64,000 bases of DNA from Flavobacterium reichenbachii (GCF_002217435.1 NZ_MUHF01000001.1:230066-294065), one strand, 5' to 3'. Shown: positions 34,945 to 44,772, numbered from the stretch's first letter. Translations and numbers: made by a program. The notes: a model not told the origin generated them from the sequence alone.

Positions 34945-36819
34945 TTAATGAAAATGATCTTCTTCAATTTCGAATTCAGCGTCTTTTTCCCAAATTTCCA
35001 TTTCGCAGGGTTTGCAATTGAATTTTAGTTTGTATTCAAGCTCGCCTTGTTTTAAAACTAAAGGTTCTTTTACTTTAACCCCCATTATATCTTTTTGGTG
35101 TATTGGGCATTTTTTTAATTCGTATTTGATGCAATATTTGGTGGTCATTACACGAGATTTTCCCGGATCCCATTGTAATTCGAATGCTTTTTCGATTTCG
35201 GTAACGCCGTGACGTTCGTAGAATTTACGGGCCGTTTTGTTTGAAACGTTGTACATGAAATCCAATTTGGTTTCAGGATAAGGATGTGACGTTTTTACTA
35301 ATTGGTGTTCCTCGCGTTTGTAATTTGCTAAACGAATTTCGGTTAATTGATCGTAAACCGTTCTTCGCATTTCGTTGATTTTTGAAATAGGAAGGAACCA
35401 GTTTTGAGAAAACATAATAGTAATTTCATCGGCTGTATAAGGCGTGAAACCTGTTTTTGCCAATTGTGTTTTGATGTTTTCCTCGATTGATTCGCCCGTT
35501 TTTGTCTGCTCTTTTGAATGCTCTAATTTTACTGTACTTACGTTTCCGTCTTCATCGGTGGCGATTAATTCGAAACCATTTTCATTTTCTGTAAGTAATA
35601 AAGTAGTGCTTAATTTACGAACTGCGCTGTCTTCTCTTTCAACAATTTTGATGAAAGCAGCGTCGTTATTTCTATAAATGAAAGTTCCGTCTTTTACTTC
35701 TTTTAGAACGTTCGGGTAAATTTTACCGTTTTCGGCTTTGTTTACGTAGATTCCGTCGGCTTCATTATTTTCGTTGATAAAGCAAAGTCCGTCGCCGTTG
35801 TTTAGTAATTCGCCGTTTTCGATTTCGTAAGCGTTTCCAACAGTTCTTATAAGTTTACCAATGTATTGTCCTTTTGATTTTGGACTTTCCCAAGAACCAA
35901 TACTGTGATTTCTATCGTTTACAAAATAATCGGTGTAACCACGGTTGAAAGTTCTGTTTAAAGAAGAATCAAATGTATACGTACAAGTTCCAGATGAAGC
36001 TTTCATGTATTTATCATTTCCTGCGCCTTGTAGATAACTGTCTAGTTTTTGACGTAAAAAGGATACGTTATTTTTAACGTAAACTACATCTTTTAATCTT
36101 CCTTCAATTTTAAAAGAAACAATTCCCGCTTCAATTAGATTTGGAATCTGATCTGAGATATCTAAATCTTTTATAGAAAGTAAGTGACTGTTTTTGATTA
36201 AAGTTTCTCCGTTTCCGTCGATTAAGTTATAAGGTAAACGGCAGTTTTGTGCGCAAGAACCACGATTGGCGCTGCGTTCTCCGTTTGCCACACTCATATA
36301 ACAGTTTCCACTGAAGGATACACATAAAGCTCCGGTTACGAAAAACTCTAATTCTACATCGGCTTCGTCGTAGATTGTTTTAATTTGATGTAAATTCAAT
36401 TCGCGGGCTAAAACCACACGTTTGATTCCGGCATCTTTTAGGAATTTGATTTTATCAGCATCACGATTATTGGCTTGTGTGCTGGCGTGAAGTACGATAG
36501 GAGGTAAGTCCATTTCCATAATCGCCATATCCTGAATAATCAGGGCATCAACACCAATGTCGTATAATTCCCAAATCATTGAGCGACAAGTTTCTAATTC
36601 ATTGTCGTAAAGAATGGTATTCATAACGACAAAAACCTGTGCGTTGAATAAATGTGCATATTGTACCAAAGCTGCAACATCTTCAATAGAGTTATTAGCG
36701 TTAGAACGTGCGCCAAATTGCGGTGCACCAATATAAACTGCATCGGCGCCGCTGTTTATAGCAGCCATTCCTCCAATTAAATCTTTAGCAGGAGCTAATA
36801 TTTCGATTTTCTTCTTCAT
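34945..36819 (-). CDS. peptidase U32 family protein
   Basis: A 624-residue protein of the U32 family, related to E. coli RlhA and TrhP, which support hydroxylation of rRNA or tRNA and are not proven proteases. N-terminal EILAPAKDLIGGMAAINSGADAV begins the TIM-like domain. The signature block FVTGALCVSFSGNCYMS with NRGSCAQNCRLPY carries conserved Cys. The C-terminus adds a Cys-rich end, with KKCPIHQK and NCKPCE. Long form, cytosolic. Monocistronic, ending at a hairpin. Confidence 0.88.
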   Translation of the reverse strand: MKKKIEILAPAKDLIGGMAAINSGADAVYIGAPQFGARSNANNSIEDVAALVQYAHLFNAQVFVVMNTILYDNELETCRSMIWELYDIGVDALIIQDMAIMEMDLPPIVLHASTQANNRDADKIKFLKDAGIKRVVLARELNLHQIKTIYDEADVELEFFVTGALCVSFSGNCYMSVANGERSANRGSCAQNCRLPYNLIDGNGETLIKNSHLLSIKDLDISDQIPNLIEAGIVSFKIEGRLKDVVYVKNNVSFLRQKLDSYLQGAGNDKYMKASSGTCTYTFDSSLNRTFNRGYTDYFVNDRNHSIGSWESPKSKGQYIGKLIRTVGNAYEIENGELLNNGDGLCFINENNEADGIYVNKAENGKIYPNVLKEVKDGTFIYRNNDAAFIKIVEREDSAVRKLSTTLLLTENENGFELIATDEDGNVSTVKLEHSKEQTKTGESIEENIKTQLAKTGFTPYTADEITIMFSQNWFLPISKINEMRRTVYDQLTEIRLANYKREEHQLVKTSHPYPETKLDFMYNVSNKTARKFYERHGVTEIEKAFELQWDPGKSRVMTTKYCIKYELKKCPIHQKDIMGVKVKEPLVLKQGELEYKLKFNCKPCEMEIWEKDAEFEIEEDHFH

Positions 36820-36945
36820 TTCTAAAACTTTAACCTTCTGTGGTATTCACGTAAAAAAGTTTGCAAAGGTCTTATAAATTATTTGAGATTGCTAGAGATG
36901 GAGTGATTTTTTTGAAATTGTTAACTTATATGGAATGATTGTGTT

Positions 36946-37725
36946 TTAATTAAGATATTTTATGGTTCGTGATGTTTCAGATTGTTTTGTGAGTTTACCA
37001 TTTCGTATTACTGAATGTTTTTCTTTAATCCAGTTTCCAAACTTATCGTACTTTATCTCCGTTTCATAAGTAGCTGATTTAATAATATCGCCATGTTCGT
37101 TTACAATGTCATCAGAATTAACTTTTGAGTAATCAATAGTGCTCGTTTGCGAGCTAAGTAATTCATTATTTTTATTGCAGTATTTAATAGTGACTTCATT
37201 TTTATCGTAATTATATTCGTTTTTTTCTTTTCCAATAATCTCTTCTCCGTTGAAATTTATTATCTCAATAGGATCTCCTTTGTCATTATTAATGAAATTA
37301 GTTTGTCTATAAATTTGCCCTTTTTGATTTTTGTCAGAAGCATTTATTAAAAAACCTTTAGAATCGTAGGTATAAATTGCAGTTTCGATTGAATGACCTA
37401 AGTACCTATGCCAGTTCTCAAATTTTCTAGCTAAACATCGTGTTCCAGTGCTGTCGTAAATTCGAGTTAAGCGTTGTTTTAAATTATTGTCTTCATCGTA
37501 TCGAAGTTCAGCAATAACATTATTTTGAGTATTATAGGATTTTACTTCCTTCGTACGCTCCGTAGTGCCACTACGATTATAAAAAGTTCTATTTGTTGTG
37601 GTTTCAGAAACTATTTTATCAGAATGAAAATCATTATTTTTTCCAAAATTTAGAGAGGTTTGCGTGCTTTGCGAATAAATCTTAATACTTGAAAAGATTA
37701 TAAAAATTAAAAGAAATGATTTCAT
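36946..37725 (-). CDS. secreted protein with YD/RHS-like repeats
   Basis: A 259-residue protein with a signal peptide (SFLLIFIIFSSIKIYSQS). Tyr/Asp-rich stretches follow (RYDEDNNLKQRLTRIYDSTG, YTYDSKGFLINASDKN, YNYDKNEVTIKYC, KYDKFGNWIKEKH) that resemble short YD-repeat strands. This points to a beta-rich extracytoplasmic protein. It is too short to be an RHS toxin and has no toxin tail. I know no defined role. Confidence 0.6.
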   Translation of the reverse strand: MKSFLLIFIIFSSIKIYSQSTQTSLNFGKNNDFHSDKIVSETTTNRTFYNRSGTTERTKEVKSYNTQNNVIAELRYDEDNNLKQRLTRIYDSTGTRCLARKFENWHRYLGHSIETAIYTYDSKGFLINASDKNQKGQIYRQTNFINNDKGDPIEIINFNGEEIIGKEKNEYNYDKNEVTIKYCNKNNELLSSQTSTIDYSKVNSDDIVNEHGDIIKSATYETEIKYDKFGNWIKEKHSVIRNGKLTKQSETSRTIKYLN

Positions 37726-37824
37726 TTTTTAATAGATGATTATTTTAGATTATAGTTATAAAAGGTGTTTAAAAGTATAAAATAATCATGAACTCAAAAA
37801 GATAATTTATTTTATCCCCAAAAA

Positions 37825-37850
37825 ACCGCCCAATCCAAAGACTGAGCGGT
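37825..37850 (-). terminator. terminator of the PA2169-family gene
   Basis: On the minus strand a 10-bp stem (ACCGCTCAGT with ATTGGGCGGT, two G-U pairs) is followed by six T, about 30 bp after the stop. Confidence 0.75.
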
Positions 37851-37879
37851 TCTCTAAAAAGTATGAATCGATCGATCGA

Positions 37880-38335
37880 TTAATTCGCTTTCATTTTAAT
37901 TTTAGTCAAAGTATTTTCAATACTATTCAACTGTTTTGTAACGATAGAAATTTGATTGTACTCTAATTCGTTTTTTTCAAGAGCTGTTTTATATTTTTCA
38001 ATTGCAGCTTCTTCTCCTGTAACACAAGCTTTGATAATCGCTTCAGTATCACCACCTGTAAAAGATGATTTTATATCAATCCATGTACGGTGTAAAGCAC
38101 CTAATGGTCCTCCTCCAGATGTATCTGTTGATTTTCCAAGTTTGTTGATTTCGTCTTGTAATTCTACAATAAATAAGGCGCGCTCGCGGGCATATTCAAG
38201 AAAATCAGTTTTAATTAAGGCATTTTCTACATGCTCTGCAGCATTTGTATATCCTAGTTTTCCGTCTTCAAGAATTGAAATTAATCCTTCTAATGTGCTA
38301 ATAGCTTCTTTTGTGGTTTCATCTGTGTGTATCAT
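37880..38335 (-). CDS. PA2169 family four-helix-bundle protein (DUF2383)
   Basis: A 151-residue helical protein. Blocks TKEAISTLEGLISILEDGKL, ARERALFIVELQDEINKLG and the central GGPLGALHRTWIDIKSSFTG match the PA2169/DUF2383 ferritin-like bundle family. Function unknown; members often appear stress-linked. It has its own terminator and no operon partner. Confidence 0.85.
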   Translation of the reverse strand: MIHTDETTKEAISTLEGLISILEDGKLGYTNAAEHVENALIKTDFLEYARERALFIVELQDEINKLGKSTDTSGGGPLGALHRTWIDIKSSFTGGDTEAIIKACVTGEEAAIEKYKTALEKNELEYNQISIVTKQLNSIENTLTKIKMKAN

Positions 38336-38639
38336 GACTATAATTTTTAATAATTTGTATAATACAAAGTTGAGATTTTATAAAGCGTTAAGCCTTACAG
38401 AATTATAGCACTTGTTTATAATATTGTGGAATGGGAATTTTGAAAGCGCAAATAATTTTTAACGAATACTAAGAGAAAAGTATTTTTTCTTAGAAAAATG
38501 AATTATTAATTAACAGGTTTGATTAGAATTGAGATTTCATTTTTTTGTGTGATGGTTCTTAACTTCATAAAAAAACAGCTTAAAGTATAAAGTGATGAAA
38601 CTTTGAACCTTAAGCCGTTTTAGTAATATTATTTAAGTT
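38336..38639. other. 304-bp intergenic gap
   Basis: It contains the aminotransferase terminator at 38572-38621. Apart from that and the presumed promoter of the PA2169-family gene, I see only AT-rich sequence. Confidence 0.5.
38572..38621 (-). terminator. terminator of the aminotransferase gene
   Basis: The outer arms AAAACAGCTTAA (38572-38583) and TTAAGCCGTTTT (38610-38621) pair at 11 of 12 positions around an inner AAGT/ACTT stem. A T run follows on the minus strand. Confidence 0.65.
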
Positions 38640-39830
38640 TTATGCAGCCAAAGCTTCTTTGATTCTGCGTAATGCTTCTTTTAAAATGTCGTCGCTTGTT
38701 GCGTAAGAGAAACGAATACAGTTTGGATTTCCAAAAGCGTCTCCGGTTACTGTTGCAACGTTTGCCTCAGCCAAAAGATACATAGAAACATCGTTTGCAT
38801 CTTTGATTTCAGTTCCTCTCAACGTTTTTCCGAAGAAAGACGAAACGTCTGGGAAGACATAAAATGCTCCTTCTGGAACGTTAATTTTTACGCCTGGAAT
38901 TTCTTTTAATAATCCAACCACTAAATCTCTACGAGTGTGGAAAGCCTGAACCATGTGGTTTAATACACTTGGATCTGCATCTACAGCTGTAATTGTAGCG
39001 CGCTGCGCCACAGAATTTGCTCCGGATGTTACTTGCCCCTGAATTTTTGTACATGCTTTTGCTATAAATTCAGGCGCTCCAATGTAACCAATTCTGTATC
39101 CTGTCATTGCAAAAGCTTTTGCAACTCCATTTACAGTGATAGTTCTTTCTAACATTCCCGGAATTGAACCGATACTGCAGAAAGTTCCTGAGAAATTAAT
39201 GTGCTCATAAATTTCATCAGCAACTACATATATATTTGGATGTTTTTCCAACACTTTTGCAAGTGCTGTTAATTCTTCTCGGCTGTAAACAGAACCTGAA
39301 GGGTTACATGGCGAACTAAACCACATCATTTTTGTCTTTGGTGTGATAGCAGCTTCCAATTGTTCTGGTGTAATTTTAAAATCAGTATCTACAGATGTTG
39401 GAACCTCAACAGGAACACCACCCGAAAGTTTTACGATTTCGAAATAAGAAACCCAGTAAGGTGCTGGTAAAATAACCTCGTCACCATCGTTTAACATTAC
39501 TTGTGCAATGTTATATAAAGATTGTTTTGCTCCTGTAGAAACTACGATTTGAGTTGGTTTATACTCTAATCCGTTATCTCTTTTAAATTTTCTGCAAATT
39601 GCTTCTCTTAATTCCAAATAACCTTCAACTGGAGAATATGTGCTGTAATTTTCGTCAACTGCTTTTTTTACAGCTTCTTTAATAAAGTCTGGTGTATTAA
39701 AATCAGGCTCACCTAAACTTAAACTGATAATGTCTTTTCCTTGTGCTTTTAGTTCGCGTGCTAAAGCGGCCATTGCTAATGTTTGCGAAGTTGCAAGGTT
39801 GTTGATTCTGTCTGAAAGAATATGGTTCAT
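38640..39830 (-). CDS. pyridoxal phosphate-dependent aminotransferase (aspartate aminotransferase type)
   Basis: A 396-residue class I fold-type aminotransferase. N-terminal LSLGEPDFNTPDFIKEAV, SSPCNPSGSVYS and VVADEIYEHINFSG are present. The PLP lysine is in VNGVAKAFAMTGYRIGYIG near residue 238, and the substrate-binding Arg is in CIRFSYATS near the C-terminus. This is the common type Ib aspartate aminotransferase form. No signal peptide. Upstream on the same strand, 70 bp away, is the desaturase. Confidence 0.92.
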   Translation of the reverse strand: MNHILSDRINNLATSQTLAMAALARELKAQGKDIISLSLGEPDFNTPDFIKEAVKKAVDENYSTYSPVEGYLELREAICRKFKRDNGLEYKPTQIVVSTGAKQSLYNIAQVMLNDGDEVILPAPYWVSYFEIVKLSGGVPVEVPTSVDTDFKITPEQLEAAITPKTKMMWFSSPCNPSGSVYSREELTALAKVLEKHPNIYVVADEIYEHINFSGTFCSIGSIPGMLERTITVNGVAKAFAMTGYRIGYIGAPEFIAKACTKIQGQVTSGANSVAQRATITAVDADPSVLNHMVQAFHTRRDLVVGLLKEIPGVKINVPEGAFYVFPDVSSFFGKTLRGTEIKDANDVSMYLLAEANVATVTGDAFGNPNCIRFSYATSDDILKEALRRIKEALAA

Positions 39831-39902
39831 TATAAAAATTTTGAATGTCCTTAATTGCAGTTATAATTAAGGAAGGTTAATTATTAATAGATTTTTTTTA
39901 GT

Positions 39903-41000
39903 TTAAACAGCTAATTCAGGTTTCATTCCCAACTCACGCAAATGCTTAAAGTGAGCAATAACGGCGCTTGTCATTGTTTTGTATTCGTAATACGGTAAGT
40001 TGCACTCTCTTGCAGTTTCTTTTACGATTTTTGCAATTTTACCATAATGAATGTGACTGATATTTGGAAAAATGTGATGCTCGATTTGATGGTTCAACCC
40101 GCCTGTATACCAATTAACAATTGCATTTTTTGGAGCAAAATTGGTTGTAGTAAACAATTGATGAATAGCCCATGTATTATCCATTTCACCCAATTCATTA
40201 GGAGAAGGGTTTGTAGTTTCTTCTACAACATGCGCTAATTGAAAAACGACGCTCAGAATTAATCCGGCAGTATAATGCATGATAAAAAAGCCAACAAGTA
40301 CTTTCCACCATGTAATTCCAATTACCATTGGTAAAACGATCCATATCGAAACGTAAATTACTTTAGTTATGATTAAAGTTGTCCAAAGAATTTTTGGGTT
40401 TTTTGGTTCTCCATATGATAATTTTCTTTTCAAATAATTACGCATTTGCTTAAAATCGGTTGTAATCGCCCAATTAAAAGTCAGTAATCCATATAAGAAA
40501 ACAGAGTAATAATGCTGAAAACGGTGAAAACTATGCCATTTAGCATCTTTTGTAAAACGAATAATTCTTCCGGCATCCAGATCTTCATCATGTCCAGGAA
40601 TATTTGTATAAGTGTGGTGAAGCACATTATGCTGAACCTGCCAGTTGTAAACATTTCCGGCCAGAACATAAATAGTACCTCCCATAAATTTATTAATCCA
40701 GTTTTTGGTCGAATAGGAGCCGTGGTTTCCATCGTGCATCACATTCATACCGACTCCGGCCATACCAATCCCTATAACGATTGATAAAAGCAGCATAACC
40801 CAAAACGGCATCGGAAGTGTTAAGATTAAAAAATAAGGTGTAAGGAAAACAGCAAAAAGAATTATAGCTTTAAGATGAAGTTTCCAATTTCCGGTTTTTT
40901 TAATATTATTTTCTTTGAAGTAATTGTTAACCCGTGTATTAAGGGTTCTGAAAAACTTCATATTATCTTGCCTTGCAAATGTAGGTGCAGTCTTATTCAT
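39903..41000 (-). CDS. fatty acid desaturase (acyl-CoA/acyl-lipid type)
   Basis: A 365-residue integral-membrane di-iron desaturase. The three histidine boxes are HDGNHGS, HNVLHHTYTN and HQIEHHIFPNISHIHY; the third in the Q/H-IEHH form resembles front-end or delta-type desaturases. Four to five hydrophobic helices separate the boxes. I start at ATG 41000 (MNKTAPTFARQDN), which places a matching promoter just upstream; the longer frame is unlikely. It should adjust membrane fluidity. Divergent from rsmG. Confidence 0.9.
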   Translation of the reverse strand: MNKTAPTFARQDNMKFFRTLNTRVNNYFKENNIKKTGNWKLHLKAIILFAVFLTPYFLILTLPMPFWVMLLLSIVIGIGMAGVGMNVMHDGNHGSYSTKNWINKFMGGTIYVLAGNVYNWQVQHNVLHHTYTNIPGHDEDLDAGRIIRFTKDAKWHSFHRFQHYYSVFLYGLLTFNWAITTDFKQMRNYLKRKLSYGEPKNPKILWTTLIITKVIYVSIWIVLPMVIGITWWKVLVGFFIMHYTAGLILSVVFQLAHVVEETTNPSPNELGEMDNTWAIHQLFTTTNFAPKNAIVNWYTGGLNHQIEHHIFPNISHIHYGKIAKIVKETARECNLPYYEYKTMTSAVIAHFKHLRELGMKPELAV

Positions 41001-41018
41001 AATTAATTTAAATAGCCT

Positions 41019-41051
41019 CAAAGGTAATTATTATAAATTCTCAATTTGCAA
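41019..41051 (-). promoter_or_regulatory. desaturase promoter with overlapping palindrome
   Basis: On the minus strand TTG (41049-41051), a 22-bp spacer and TACCTTTG (41019-41026) give a good promoter 20 bp ahead of the start codon. The -33 element lies within a perfect 8-bp palindrome, CTCAATTT-GCA-AAATTGAG (about 41040-41058), that could be an operator. Confidence 0.55.
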
Positions 41052-41106
41052 AATTGAGTTAAATATTTCAATCGTAAAGTATTACTTTTGTTAAAAAAAT
41101 AGAGCA

Positions 41107-41736
41107 ATGGATGAGATTCTGAAATATTTTCCTGATTTGACCGACATTCAAATCGAACAATTTCAAAAGTTAGACTTTTTATACCACGATTGGAACGAAA
41201 AAATCAATGTGATTTCCAGAAAAGACATTGATGCCTTATATACCAAACACGTTTTACATTCGCTTGGAATTGCAAAAATAATGAAATTTGAACCGGGAAC
41301 TACAGTTCTGGATGTGGGAACAGGCGGTGGATTTCCTGGAATTCCGTTAGCAATTCTTTTTCCCGAAACTCGTTTTTACCTGATTGATGTTATTGCAAAA
41401 AAAATAAAAGTAGTTCAGGGCGTTGCCGATGCTTTAGGATTAAAAAATGTAAAAGCAGAGCAATTAAGAGCAGAGAATGCAAAAGGCGATTTTGATTTTA
41501 TAGTGAGCCGTGCCGTAACAAATATGCCTGATTTTGTATCGTGGATAAAAGACAAAATCAAAAAACAGCATAAACACACTTTAAAAAACGGTATACTTTA
41601 TCTTAAAGGGGGCGATCTTTCAGAAGAATTAAAAGATTTTCCAAATGCCACTTTATATGATTTGGCTGAATTTTTTGAAGATGAATTTTTTGAAACAAAA
41701 AAAGTAGTGCATTTACCTTTAAAGTTTAAAGCGTAG
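41107..41736 (+). CDS. rsmG: 16S rRNA (guanine(527)-N7)-methyltransferase RsmG
   Basis: A 209-residue SAM-dependent methyltransferase that modifies G527 of 16S rRNA. The N-terminal helix region YHDWNEKINVISRKDIDALY and KHVLHSLGIAK precede the SAM motif LDVGTGGGFPGIPLAI (near residues 69-84); VSRAVTNMPDFVSW follows. Length is normal. It is divergent from the desaturase, not next to mnmG as in many bacteria. Confidence 0.94.
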   Translation: MDEILKYFPDLTDIQIEQFQKLDFLYHDWNEKINVISRKDIDALYTKHVLHSLGIAKIMKFEPGTTVLDVGTGGGFPGIPLAILFPETRFYLIDVIAKKIKVVQGVADALGLKNVKAEQLRAENAKGDFDFIVSRAVTNMPDFVSWIKDKIKKQHKHTLKNGILYLKGGDLSEELKDFPNATLYDLAEFFEDEFFETKKVVHLPLKFKA

Positions 41737-41902
41737 AAAATTATTTGTATCATATAACAACTTTATAGAAAATCCGGATCTTACTAAGATTCGGATTTTT
41801 TTGTTTGAGAAATCCATTAAAAGAAATTAAATATCTGAAAACCATTATATTTGAGTATCAAAAAACTAATCAATCAATTAGTAATCTTAAAAAGTTGTTT
41901 AA

Positions 41903-43651
41903 ATGAAATTTCCTCTAAAGCTTTTATTTGTTTTTCTGTTTGCTGTAAATTGTTTTTCTCAGCAGACAAAATCAGCTAGGCAGGCCGATTTAAAAAATGC
42001 ATATAATATTCAGGACAGTGTAATGATTAAAACCCGCGATGGTGCATTAATTTCTGCAATAGTAGTTAGAAAAAAGGGGGTAAATGTTCCAAAACCTGTC
42101 ATATTGCAGTATACTATTTATGTAAGAGATAAAAAAGGAGATTTAAAATCTTTAAAAGAAACTGCAGATAAAGATTATGTGGGTGTAATGGCATACTCGC
42201 GCGGAAAGCGATTTAGTCCAAATGAAATATTTCCGTATGAAAATGATGCCGCCGATACTTATGATGTAATAGATTGGATCAGTAAGCAAGAATGGTGTAA
42301 CGGAAGTGTAGGCATGTATGGAGGAAGTTATAATGGGTTTACGCAATGGGCAGCTTGTAAAAAAATGCATCCGGCAATTAAAACAATTGTCCCGTATGTT
42401 GCCAATAGGCCCGGAATGGGACTGCCGATGGAGAATAATGTCTTTATAAATCCAAATTACGAATGGTCTTTTTATATAGGAAATAATAAATATTTAGATA
42501 CAGTTGCTGGAAATGACAGACAGCGCTTTAGAAATATGATGTTTAAATGGTGGAACAGCGGAGCGGCTTACAAAAAAATGGACAGCATTGACGGAACTCC
42601 CAACAGACTTTTTCAACGATGGATTGCACATCCTTCTTTTGATGAATATTGGAAAAAAATGGCTCCCTATGGAAAAGAATTTGCAGCAATAAATATTCCT
42701 GTTTTAGCAATTGATGGTTATTACAATGATTCTCAAAATTCTGGTTTGTATTATTTAAGAGAACTCGAGAAATATAATCCTCGGGCAGATTATCATTTAA
42801 TAATTGGTCCATACAGTCACTTTGGTGCGCAGAGAGAAGGTGCAACTGTTTTGAATGGCTATAAAGTTGATGCAGATGCGTTAATAAATACAAATAAGAT
42901 TACCTTCGAATGGTTTGATTATATATTTAAAAGTGGTCCAAAGCCAGAAATTTTAAAAGATAGGGTAAACTATCAGGTGATGGGAGCAAATGAATGGAGG
43001 AGTGCGCCTTCTCTGGCAAAAATAAATAATGGTTTCCTGACTTTATATTTGACGAATTCTAAAAATAAAGGTGAAAACTTCTATTCTTTAACCTCTAAAA
43101 AAGCAAATAAGTTAGGGTATTTAGTCCAAGAAGTTGATTTTGCTGATCGACAATTGAGTAATAATGACTATTATCCTGACCCAATTATTAAACAAGAAAT
43201 TGATACCAGCAGCGGATTTGCTTTTATAAGTGACCCTCTGAAAAAACCAATTCTTGTAAACGGTTCTTTTATTGGTGAAATAAAGGCAAGTATTAATAAA
43301 AAAGACATGGATATTGGAGTTACACTTTATGAAGTGACACCGACTGGAGAATATTTTCATTTGTCTTATTTTATTGGGCGTGCCAGTTACGCAAAAGATA
43401 TTACCACAAGAAGGTTATTAAAGCCCGAGAAAATTGAATCAATTCCTTTTTCAAATTCACATTTGGTAAGCAGGCAATTAAATAAGGGAAGCAGATTGTT
43501 AATTACCTTAAATGTCAATAAAAATCCGTTTTCAGAATTAAATCAAGGTTCCGGAAAAATTGTGACAGAAGAAACGATAAAAGATGCAAGTGTACCTCTA
43601 AAAATAAAATGGTATAACGACAGTTTTGTAAAAATTCCGATTTGGAAATGA
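41903..43651 (+). CDS. CocE/NonD family hydrolase
   Basis: A 582-residue secreted serine hydrolase of the S15/CocE class. A signal peptide (PLKLLFVFLFAVNCFSQQ) is followed by an alpha/beta-hydrolase with nucleophile motif GMYGGSYNGFTQW near residue 140, an Asp in VLAIDGYYND and a His in IGPYSHFG. The C-terminal jelly-roll domain (from FLTLYLTNSKNKG) is the X-Pro dipeptidyl-peptidase type. It likely hydrolyses acyl or peptide substrates outside the cell or in the periplasm. Confidence 0.9.
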   Translation: MKFPLKLLFVFLFAVNCFSQQTKSARQADLKNAYNIQDSVMIKTRDGALISAIVVRKKGVNVPKPVILQYTIYVRDKKGDLKSLKETADKDYVGVMAYSRGKRFSPNEIFPYENDAADTYDVIDWISKQEWCNGSVGMYGGSYNGFTQWAACKKMHPAIKTIVPYVANRPGMGLPMENNVFINPNYEWSFYIGNNKYLDTVAGNDRQRFRNMMFKWWNSGAAYKKMDSIDGTPNRLFQRWIAHPSFDEYWKKMAPYGKEFAAINIPVLAIDGYYNDSQNSGLYYLRELEKYNPRADYHLIIGPYSHFGAQREGATVLNGYKVDADALINTNKITFEWFDYIFKSGPKPEILKDRVNYQVMGANEWRSAPSLAKINNGFLTLYLTNSKNKGENFYSLTSKKANKLGYLVQEVDFADRQLSNNDYYPDPIIKQEIDTSSGFAFISDPLKKPILVNGSFIGEIKASINKKDMDIGVTLYEVTPTGEYFHLSYFIGRASYAKDITTRRLLKPEKIESIPFSNSHLVSRQLNKGSRLLITLNVNKNPFSELNQGSGKIVTEETIKDASVPLKIKWYNDSFVKIPIWK

Positions 43652-43677
43652 TACTAAAAATTAAATTTTAAAAATAA

Positions 43678-43709
43678 AACCACAAGTACTAATAAAAGAA
43701 CTTGTGGTT
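43678..43709. terminator. hairpin between convergent hydrolase and hypothetical genes
   Basis: A perfect 10-bp stem AACCACAAGT/ACTTGTGGTT with a 12-nt loop. The T-rich tail is better on the minus strand, so it may serve both convergent genes. Confidence 0.7.
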
Positions 43710-43759
43710 TCTAATCAGAATCTATTAACCCATTAAACTAAAACTGACTTTGATTGAGA

Positions 43760-44494
43760 TTACGCCGAAGCATATTCTTTTCTTTTTATACAATATTGAT
43801 TTTTTTGATAATTTATATTAGAAATAAAATCACTTAATGCTTTTTTCGATTGTTCTTCATTGTATTCGAATGAAGAATCAAAGAAAAATTCACGACAGAT
43901 TACGGGGTCTTTACTGTAATCGTATAACGAATCTTCCAGATCATTTACTGAATTTAAATTTTGATTTGGATAAAAGTTTATCAGTTTGTTTATGTTGTCA
44001 TCAAACCATTTATCAAATGTTTTCTTTTTAGGAGTAATGTGACGTGCTAATAAAATAAGGCCTAAAGTTTCAGTCTGCAAGAAATTGGATCCTTTTTTAT
44101 AAAGGATATCGATCATTCTAACATTCATTAAACTTACCCAAATCGGTCCGTCTATATAGTTGTTTGCAGGAAAATCCAACTCAATGTCAAAAACCAAATC
44201 ATTTGTGTTTTCTGGATTTTCAATAGAACTCCACATAGTTTCTATGCGTTGTCTAATGTCTTCAGATTTTGTAGAAAGTTCTTTAAATCTCCAAAAAATC
44301 CACTCTAATGTTGCCGCAGCCAATCCCATTGATGCCTTGTGGCTAATTTGATTTAAAATATGTTCTAATCCTTCATTTTCACCAACCGGATCAATAAGTT
44401 TTTCCATTATTTTAGGAGTCCACTTGTAGTCAATCAAATGATCAGCAACTTTTGCCTGAACAATTATTTTTGGTATTTTTTTTAAATTTTTCAT
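43760..44494 (-). CDS. hypothetical protein
   Basis: A 244-residue protein of unknown family. It is predicted helical and cytosolic, with a basic start (MKNLKKIPKIIVQAKVADHL), a central stretch KASMGLAAATLEWIFWRFKE and an IWVSLMNVRMIDILYKKG block. There is no signal peptide, nucleotide motif or Cys cluster. It stands alone between the CocE/NonD hydrolase and pruA, with hairpins on both sides. I cannot assign a function. Confidence 0.6.
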   Translation of the reverse strand: MKNLKKIPKIIVQAKVADHLIDYKWTPKIMEKLIDPVGENEGLEHILNQISHKASMGLAAATLEWIFWRFKELSTKSEDIRQRIETMWSSIENPENTNDLVFDIELDFPANNYIDGPIWVSLMNVRMIDILYKKGSNFLQTETLGLILLARHITPKKKTFDKWFDDNINKLINFYPNQNLNSVNDLEDSLYDYSKDPVICREFFFDSSFEYNEEQSKKALSDFISNINYQKNQYCIKRKEYASA

Positions 44495-44709
44495 TTTTGC
44501 TTTCTTATTGTTTAAAGTTATCTGACTAATTATTAAACTCTGTTATTTCTGACAGCAAATTTATAAAGCATACGCATTTTGAATATGCCACAATAAGTTT
44601 TAAAAATGGTAAAATAAGTTTTTTGTTCGTTCTATATAGCTGAAACTCAAACAAATAAGAAAAGTACTACAAAATATTTTGAATATAGATTATGGGTGTT
44701 AAAAAGAAA

Positions 44710-44748
44710 AACCCCCAGATTTCAAATGTAACTGAAAATCTGGGGGTT
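44710..44748 (-). terminator. terminator of pruA
   Basis: A 13-bp stem AACCCCCAGATTT/AAATCTGGGGGTT is followed by a T-rich tail on the minus strand, about 25 bp past the stop. Confidence 0.9.
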
Positions 44749-44772
44749 ATGTGTGATTTTAGGAGAACTGAA

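Noticed and set aside
36946..37725. Possible RHS/polymorphic toxin
   Set aside because: At 259 residues with no toxin tail, immunity gene or secretion marker, it is only a YD-like secreted protein.
37956..38408. 150-codon plus-strand ORF
   Set aside because: It lies antisense to the PA2169-family gene, whose frame shows a recognised family; the plus-strand product is Ser/Cys-rich with no family features.
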